Positions 56,526 to 64,000 of a stretch of 64,000 nucleotides of DNA are shown one piece after another. The position numbers were made by a program, and so were the translations under genes. The stretch is from Holtermannia corniformis. Taxonomy: Eukaryota > Basidiomycota > Tremellomycetes > Holtermanniales. Location: contig BCIJ01000001.1 of NCBI GenBank assembly GCA_001599935.1, positions 1,212,766-1,276,765 on the forward strand, read 5' to 3'. The notes beneath the pieces are model-generated. The model had not been told where the DNA came from and made no database searches. It saw only the letters and a program-made list of their open reading frames with translations. Positions within the stretch are counted from its first letter, which is position 1; each line of letters begins with the position of its first letter.

Positions 56526-57540
56526 CTAAGCCTTGCGCGCACGGTTCTCCTCGAGCTCGTGCCGGTGGACGTACTTGCCCGTCGACTCTTGCCAGACGAG
56601 GCCGTGGCGCGAGCCAGAGTCGAGGTCGTGCGGGTTCGAGATGGGTTCTGTGCATCGTCAGCGTTGTGCGTGCGCGCGTTCAACGACTCACGGCCGCGCT
56701 CTGGCTGGTCGGCCTCGGCGTGGCGCGAGTGCGAGTCGTGACCAGTCTGCGAGGCGCCCGCACCGGCACCAAGTCCGTGGCTGACGCCGTGCGACTGGCT
56801 ACCAGTCAAACCCGACGAGTGACCGGCGTTCAATCCAGACTCGTTACCGCGCTCGCCGATAATCTTGCCCGGCTTGTCACCCTCGAGACCGGCAGTCGTG
56901 TTCAGACCGCCAGTGAGAGCGTTGCCCTCGCCCGCGTTACCGTGCGAGTGGGCACCTGCACCGGCACCGGCAAGAGCGCCAGCGCCAGCGCCAGCCGCAA
57001 GACCAGAGTGCGAGTGCGAGTGCGAGTGGCTCGAAGTGTCGACAGCGCCGGCACCGAGACCCGTGTGGCCGCGCGTCCCCGTGATACCGTGAGCGTGGCC
57101 TTTGAGAGATCAGCTATCGACTGCATTCATGGAGTGGCACTCGACTCACTCTCGCCAGTCAGGCCCTGACCGGTCCCCGAGCCAGCGTATGCGCCCGAAA
57201 CGCCCTCTTGGGTCGGGACGGCAAACTTGTCAGCGATCGGGGTCTGGCCTACAACGCAATGTCAGTCGTGCAAGCGCGATCGATGCATCCACTGACCGTG
57301 GCCCGGGAGACCGCCCGAGACGTGCTCGCCGCTGAGGCCGGCCGAGAAGCCGTCACCGCTAGTCGGTCGCTGCTGCTTGTAGATGTCGGCGTTGGCACCG
57401 GCCGTGGTACCGCCGCCGGCGACGCCCGAGCCAGTGCCGTTGCCGTGCTCGTCGTCGTCAAACCCGCGCGACGAGGCCGAGTGCGGGGTCTGGGTGGTGC
57501 CGATGGGAGCGCCGAGGCCGAGGTGTTCAAGGTTGGACAT
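56526..57540 (-). CDS. Gly/His-rich hydrophilic protein
   Basis: Start MSNLEHLGLGAPIGTTQTPH. The body is rich in Gly, Ala, Ser, Thr and His with no hydrophobic core: repeats of HSHSHSHSG and AGAGAGALAGAGAG in the middle, GSQSHGVSHGLGAGAGA later. Some short segments look conserved (GQTPIADKFAVPTQEG, GDKPGKIIGERG). The end, GLVWQESTGKYVHRHELEEN, is more structured. Three introns. The composition resembles hydrophilins and LEA-like stress proteins of fungi, which protect against desiccation; that role is inference from composition only. Confidence 0.7.
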
Positions 57541-57838
57541 TGTCAAGACTAGTGTTGTTGATGGCGAACAAGCCGTCCGCCTGGCTTCTTGTAGTGCGTC
57601 GGGCGGGTGACGCTGCAGAGCAATGTCCGACGTCACATCACGTCATGCGCCGCAGTCACGGTCATCCTCCCGCTCACTCTGGCCCCACCGGGATCGCGAT
57701 CAACAATGCGGTTGCATGGCACCGAGCCTAGTCTAGACATCTACGAACGGGATCCCAACAGTGTGCAGGGCAACGGCAGCTCAGACCTTGGCAATGCTGC
57801 GAGGCGTCAGAGCTTGGCACACAATCACATGAAACCAC

Positions 57839-59141
57839 TCACGCAGCCTTGACGTAGTCGGCAAAGCTGACCATGCACACTGTCTGCCAGATCCCTGTGC
57901 CGTGTTGGTCCTTGTCATGGCGCAAACGATGCACTCACCAAGACCGATCCGCGGCGTCACACCTCGGTACAGACCCTTGAGCCCGTTCTCCTTGTAGACA
58001 TAGGCGAGCGTGTTGAACACGGTCTTCTTGGCCGGCCGGGTCGGGTCTTGCGACTTGATAGCGCTCTGCATCTCAACACGCACGACTGCGCGGTAAGTAG
58101 CGTCCGAGGCAGCCGCACTCACCCTCGATCGGCTGGTTCCAAGTCGCGAGCGCTCCACCGATACTCGACGCCGCAATCTTGTCCATCGCACCCAGCTTCT
58201 CCGTCTCGTTCTTGCCCCGGATCGAGCGGATCGAGCTTTCAGCGAGACGAGCGAAACCCATCCTGCGCGTGTCAGTCTCGTCTCGTGCCGTGAGAATCTA
58301 TTCACCGAGAACCCCAGTTGGTGCACTGGCGGACGGCAACAGCGTTGACACCCTTGTTGATCCCGGCGAGGCCCTCGCGGCGGTAGATGTCGAGGAAGAC
58401 CTTGAAAGTCGACTCGGGCTTGGCACCGACCGAAGCCTGCTTGTGGCGCGTAATCTCGACCGTCTTCATGCACGTGCAGAAGCCTGTCGACGTCAGCACG
58501 CTCAAGCTACCTGGCCGTACTGACCCATGGTAGCGTACGCCTGGGCGACACCACCACCCATGCCGCCGAGCAGACCAGCCACGGCCGGGCTCGCGTCGAA
58601 CGATGCGCGCGAGTACTTTTCAATCTCGGCAGACGTAAAGATGAGCACGGCGCCCTTGGTCGAAGCCTCGATCCATGCCTGCAAGTGTTAGCTCGAGGTC
58701 TCGTCGCGCCGTCACCACTCACCCAAGGGATCAAACCCTGGTAGAAGCCTTTGAGCCCACCGCGCGAGATCACAGTCCGAAACGCCTGGCCCATCGTCTG
58801 CGACCGGTTGGCGGCCATTTGCGTCTAGACCCTTGTCAGCCTAGGTCAAACTCTGGGACAGGCACAGACCTTGAGCACCTCGAGAGGTTGACCGAGCGTC
58901 GTGACTTCCTATCAACGCCATCAGCCCATGACCTCTACCCATCTGCATGCACTCACAAACTACAGAGTGAACGCAAACGACGACGGTCAGTATTCTGCGA
59001 TGATCACCGTTTCTCCGACGCACCAGGTTCATCGTCGCACCTGCACCAAGCGTCAGACTCCTTCCTGGCATGACAGCGACTGCGCAGGGACTCACCGACA
59101 GCAATGTTGGACCAGCTGAAGCCCTTTTCCATTGGCGCCAT
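57839..59141 (-). CDS. YHM2: Mitochondrial citrate/oxoglutarate carrier YHM2, with a 3-nt microexon
   Basis: YHM2 exchanges citrate for 2-oxoglutarate across the inner membrane and was first found as a mitochondrial DNA-binding protein. Sequence in order: [21 protein letters not shown] then a 3-nt exon TTT (58957-58959); [117 protein letters not shown]; and an end SFADYVKAA. These are the usual three carrier repeats with YHM2-specific replacements of the P-x-[DE] motif (LGQPLE, YATMGF, WNQPIE). Without the microexon one residue would be missing between L and E. Confidence 0.93.
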
Positions 59142-59511
59142 TTTGAAAGAGTGATCTGGCGAGTGGGCGTCGTGAGTGTCGTGGCTGCAGCGAGATGGTG
59201 AGCGACGGCCCGGCGTAGCAGTACAGTAAAGCAGAGCTCACTCACGAGGGTACAACTCGCTCGCTGTGGGTGTGCAGTGAACGGTCGGTGCGGATGAGAC
59301 GATGGCCAGTGGGCTCGCTGACTTTTGGTGGGGAACGCGCTCAAACCCCACACGCGGCGCGGGTCTGCCGCCACTTTCGCGAGCCGCCCATTCGTCCGAC
59401 CATCTTTTCGTTACACCACAGACTCAAGCAGATAGCAATATCATGCAGCGTGTAGCTCTACAGACAGATCCAATGCAATGTGCAGATGCGTGCGGAACCC
59501 GATCCCCAGGC
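59142..59511. other. Intergenic region
   Basis: About 370 bp between the YHM2 start and the ABC transporter stop. No gene or repeat recognised. Confidence 0.4.
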
Positions 59512-62500
59512 TCACCCAAGCCGTTTGAGCTTTTCAACTTGGGTCTTGTCCGGCTTTGCCGCTGCTCGCCCTTCGGCCCCATCGGCTTTGCCAGCGGCCT
59601 CGGCTGCCGCTCGCGTGAGCTCGTCTTCTTGTCCACTGGCAGCGACCATATCCTTGAACGCGCTCTGCTCGCGTTGGAGCAGGTTGTACGGCGAGTCACT
59701 GTGACCGATCAGCTCGCGTTCCTGATCGACCCGACGTAACGCACTACTCGATCACGTTGCCGCTGTCGAGCACGAGGACGCGGTCGAACCCAATGATGGT
59801 GTTGAGACGGTGCGCGACCGTGATCAGACACGAGTTTTTAAAGTTTTCCGCGATTGCCTTTTGCAGGGCAATGTCGGTCGCCATGTCGAGCGAGCTGCTG
59901 GCTTCGTCCATGATGACGCATGCCGATTGGCGCACAATGGCCCGAGCGAGCGAGATGAGTTGGCGTTGGCCTGCCGTGTCAGCGATGATCAGTTTCCGAC
60001 GCGAGCTTACCGTGGCTCCAGTTGGCCCCACCGGCCGTGACCTGGCTGTCCAGAGATACCGCCGTTGGCTTTGGCGAGCGGCCGCCATCCAGAGGCCGAG
60101 GCAAGGCCACCAAATGATCACTCTCTTCCGGCGCTGGCGGGACGACCGGGGCATTCTCGTGAGTGAATGACGGTGCCCGGCTGACTTGCCGGCTATGTGC
60201 ACGAGTCGGTGCGTTCGACGTTGTGGTTGTCAGTTGCGCTCGTATCAACGCATCGTTGAGCTCTTCGTCCGTGTGCTCCTTGAAGGGGTCGAGATTGTCA
60301 CTGTGATGTCAGCAACGTTCTTCGTCGTGTATGCTCCATACCGGATGGTACCGCTGAACAGGCAAGCCTCTTGCGGAACGTATGTCTGCCACGGTCAGCC
60401 AGGTACACGACCAATACCGACCTACCATGCGCGATCGCAGATCCTCGACCCCGATCGTGGTGATATCTATCCCATCGAGGATGATGCGGCCACTAGCCGG
60501 GTCGCAGAAGCGAAGCAAGCTCATGCCCAGCGTCGACTTGCCGCTCCCAGTGCGCCCAACGATCCCGACACGCTCGCGCGGTCGGACGTCGAACGAGATC
60601 CCCTTGAGCACATCCGGCAGCTCGGGATCGTAGCGTACGCAGAGGTCTTGGACTTGCAAGATCTTTTCGCAGTTGTTCGACGGCCAAGCGGCAGGTGGGC
60701 GACGGTGCTCATCGATCGCAGGTGGCTCGTGCGGGATTGCCAAGTACTCTTCGACGCGCTCAACCGAGTTGAATGCTGTCAAGGTCAGTCCAAGACCTTG
60801 ATCCGTTGCAACTCACCCTGCTCGACATTGGTCCAGTCACGCGAGATGTAAAAGAGACAGCCAACAAATGATTGCACGGAGACGATGGCAATACCGGCGG
60901 AACCGGCCGATGTCCCTTGAAGCGCCATGAGGGTGATCGCAAATGTGATTGCGGCGCCGAGGACGTCAAAGTTGAAGAGCAGCCACTTGTTGCACATTTG
61001 CCAAATGTACGTTTGGCTGTGCATAAAGTCGACACTGCGGGTCAGCTCCAATCGAGGAATGTCGACGTACTCTTTAAACATGCCCTGTGGTCGTCAGCAG
61101 TGATCGTCGTCCGGGAAGCACACATACCGTCAACAAGCCGCGCTCGGCTGAGAATGCGCGGACGGTCACGATCCCGTCAAGAGCCTCGCCGAACGCAGTG
61201 TACAGAGGTGATCGCGAGCTGGCAAGCAGCCGGCGGCATTCTCGCGCAGTGCGCACGTAGTAGACACCAACACGCCAGTAGATGAGCGACACGGCGATTG
61301 CAAAGACGGACGCGTATGGGCTGACTGCAAGGTGTGAGTGCGGGCCACAGATCGGACTGGGACTAACCGACAAGAGCGAGCATGACAACGGCGGTTACTA
61401 GAGACGCCATGTAGATGATGACCGATCGCAAGGTCGAGCCAATCCCCGATGTGATTAGTTCAAGGTCGGATGAGCTGACAAGTGAGCAATCGCCCAATGC
61501 TGATCATGTCACTCACAAGCGGTTGAGGATGCGCCCGGCAGGATTCGTGTCGTACCAACGGAACGTGGCGTGCGTGACGGATTCTAGGATGGTCAGTGTC
61601 GACTCGACGGATTTGTGACATACCTAGCAAGCTCAGGTGGAGCGACCGTGCAGCGCGTAATGTGCCGGTGAACCTGGCCGCGTCAGCATAGGCGCGATAC
61701 CGTTCGACTCACATCAACGCCTGCTGTGCCGTGGTGAAGACGCCGACTTGCACAATCGAGATCAAGGCAAAGATGCCAAGATAGAAGCTAGGGTGATCCA
61801 GTGCGGATGGCCTATCACAATCAGCGTCGAGCTCGGTCGTGTCTGTACGCACCAATTACCGCTTGCAACGTCTCCCGCCTTGGGGACCCAGCCGTGCAAA
61901 TGCACTTGATGCATGTCGAAGGCGACAAAGTGTCGTTGGAGCAAGCCCTCGAGGGCTTGTGCGCGGTCCGGGTATGCCTCACCCCAGATTTTGAGCCAGA
62001 ACCGAGAGCTGGCGCTGCAGAGCTCGCCGAGGACTGGCAGTGTCAGCTGCAGATTGGCGATTGACATGACTCACGTTGGACAAAGAGCACGCTGGCGACG
62101 ACCGTCCATGATGCTGCTGTAAGATATAGCCTGGGGGGTCAGCTACATCCCCTGACGGTCACGCACTTGTAGGTGGACCACTGTACACTTCCATACTGCC
62201 GCTCCTCCTCTTTGACGAGTTTACCGAAGAGATGCTTGTGCCCGTCTGCGGCCTTTGGGGCTACGGCTGATGTCGGGGTTGCAACCTTGGTGCTCTCGCT
62301 CTGACTGGTCCCGTCGGTGTCATCTGCCGACTCTTTGTCGACTTCAGTTCCCTCTTCAGCGAGGATGTGCGGTAGATCCCCCGACTCCTTGAGCTCATCT
62401 ACCGTTCCCGAACTGCGGATGCGACCGTGTTCCATGTCAATCAAGTGGTGAACGACGCCGGCGCGGAGGAGTAGTTCGACATGGTGCGAGACCAAGACCT

Positions 62501-64000
62501 GATTGATCAGCTTGGTCGGTGTTGCGAAAGCGACTCACCACCGTGCGTCCAGCAAGCAGCGGGCCTTTGAGACACTTTTCGACTAGGCGTTTCGCGACGT
62601 GGACATCGACGGCTGCAAAGACGTCGTCGAGGATGAGGTGACGGGCCCGGCTGTACACGGCCCGTGCCAAGCTGCCACGGGTCAGTCTCGCCCGTTGCGA
62701 CATGCCACACTTACGCGACGCGGGCTTTCTGGCCACCGCTCAGTGTCACGCCCTTGATACCAATCTCAGTGTCTGGGGCGGTCAGCGTAAGCTCTGAAAC
62801 AAGTAGACCCACTGTCGCCATCTTCAAACATTGCAATGTCTGGACCCAGACAGCAACAGTCGAGCACCTGCTCGTAGCGCTCTGGCTCGTATTCGTGGCC
62901 AAACAGAATGTTGCTCCGAATCGTCATGTACTGCAACCACGGCGTTTGCGCGGCGAACGCAACAGTGTTTTCAAGCCCGTCTGCGTCCCGCTTGCCGGGT
63001 CGCTTGGTGAGATGTACTTTGCCGGCGATACACTCCATCTCGCCCAGCAATGCTGTCAGCAGGGCTGTCTTGCCACTGCCAGTCGGCCCGGTGATGAGGG
63101 TCAGTTTGCCGATGGAGAAGTCGACGTTGATATCGGCCAGCACAAAGGGTCCCGCAGGCGCGATGATGCTACCCGAGTCCGAAGTGACCGTCAAATCGGT
63201 GGTCTCTTCAGCCGGGCGTTCCGAGCCGACCCAGATGAAAGAGCCGTTTTCAATCCCAAGCCGCGCTGGCTCGTGACTGACTTCGGGGTCGCGCTTGAGG
63301 GATGACACAAACTCGGCACATTCGGGCTCGTCGAGGAACGCCTCGATGCGCTTGACCGAGACGTAAGCCTGCATGAATGCGACGCGTTGTGCGGGAACTG
63401 ATCGTCAGCATGTTCAGCAGAGCAGACGAACATACTGGCAGTGAGTGGCATCTTGAGCATGTTGAACAGCGCAATCGCCGTGAACGCCGTCGCGACGTCG
63501 AGTTCCTTTTTCGCGATGAAGATGTAGCACGCAAAGCTGACGAGGTTCATCCCGAGCGGTGCAAAGTACCACACGAGGCCGAACATGACCGAGTTGATTC
63601 GGTTCCGGCGCATCTCGACCATTTCTAAGCGAGTCAGCTCTGGAATCAGCTGCAGCGGGCTTACCATCTTCAAAGACATCTAGCACGCGTTTGCGCCATT
63701 GTTTCTCCCACGCAAAGAACTGCAATGTGAGCCAGATTCGAGCTTGGTCAAGGAGCGCACCTTGATGTGCTTGATTGCCAGGATGAGCTCGTTCATCGTC
63801 TTCATGCGGCGGTCCCGGACGGCGAGCACGGCCTTTGTGATGACGACGCTGCGGTTTGCCAGATACGAGTTGAGTGGCAGTGCGACAATGACGGCAATGA
63901 AACCGGCGAAAGCCGACCAACCCATGAGGCTGGAACGGTCAGCGTTATTCAGGATCAAGATCTACAAACTTGTAGAGAAAGACGATCGCAATCACGAGCT
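59512..64000 (-). CDS. ABC transporter, ABCC (MRP/Ycf1/Ybt1-like), 5' end outside the window
   Basis: ABCC proteins export glutathione conjugates, bile acids or drugs from cytosol to vacuole or outside. The gene enters from the right edge in membrane domain 1. NBD1 follows: ITGPTGSGKTALLTALLGEM (Walker A), LSGGQKARVA (signature) and HLILDDVFAAVD (Walker B, with Asp in place of the catalytic Glu, as usual in ABCC NBD1). An acidic linker and membrane domain 2 lead to NBD2: GIVGRTGSGKSTLGMSLLRF, WSHGQRQLISLARAIVRQ (signature, built across an intron near 59970-60010), CVIMDEASSSLD with a catalytic Glu. The last exon, joined by an intron near 59745, is DSPYNLLQREQSAF and a Lys/Ala-rich tail to TGA. 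More than ten introns. Confidence 0.92.

Noticed and set aside
1..64000. tRNA genes and CRISPR arrays
   Set aside because: No cloverleaf-like sequence with A and B boxes and no spaced repeats were recognised by eye; a tRNA-finding program could still find one.

Overview
The window is nuclear DNA of a filamentous or yeast-like fungus, most likely a basidiomycete. Genes sit on both strands about 100-500 bp apart. Most carry several introns of roughly 40-70 nt with GT..AG ends and a CTGAC/CTGAT/CTAAC-like branch site just before the 3' splice site. The protein families (fungal Qa-SNARE, CLU1, OCT1, YHM2, TLS1, SND2, a Dal5-type permease) are fungal. The transposon accessory gene and the Crypton recombinase look like types I know mainly from Agaricomycotina. 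I cannot name the genus.

Layout. 1-2188: an 11-bp tandem repeat, unassigned DNA, then a Tc1/mariner-type element (copy 1) ending 20 bp from the stop of a secreted S28 serine peptidase (2210-4735). 4962-12667: a Gln-rich protein, SND2, a nuclear-looking coiled-coil protein, and a Crinkler-RHS type P-loop NTPase/nuclease. 12668-16245: poorly understood DNA, an unknown gene and a RING-finger gene. 16360-20227: OCT1 and an alpha/beta hydrolase. 20296-23643: a complete two-gene transposon (copy 2) with 80-bp perfect terminal inverted repeats and a TA target duplication. 23702-39173: a housekeeping block with a Pep12-like SNARE, dynactin p27, mitochondrial uL13, SmD2, TLS1, an F-box/RCC1 protein, a Zn2Cys6 protein, a Dal5-type permease, low-molecular-weight tyrosine phosphatase, a small secreted glycoprotein and a GPP/DOG-type phosphatase. 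About 39.2-43.2 kb: a Crypton-type tyrosine recombinase element. 43626-64000: cytosolic LeuRS, a tail-anchored GT4 glycosyltransferase, CLU1, a small Cys-cluster protein, a Gly/His-rich hydrophilic protein, YHM2, and a 5'-truncated ABCC transporter.

The housekeeping genes form no operon-like system. Several serve mitochondria (OCT1, uL13m, CLU1, YHM2), but that is probably chance clustering. The points most worth following are: (1) the intact two-gene transposon and its unexplained accessory protein; (2) 3-nt and 6-nt microexons, including two that build the catalytic loop of the tyrosine phosphatase; (3) the CR-type NTPase-nuclease; (4) the Crypton with its flanking repeats; (5) the fact that all 15 ambiguous bases in the window fall inside mobile elements or directly beside them.

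Exon structures were inferred by eye from reading-frame continuity and splice signals. CDS coordinates run from start codon to stop codon and include introns.
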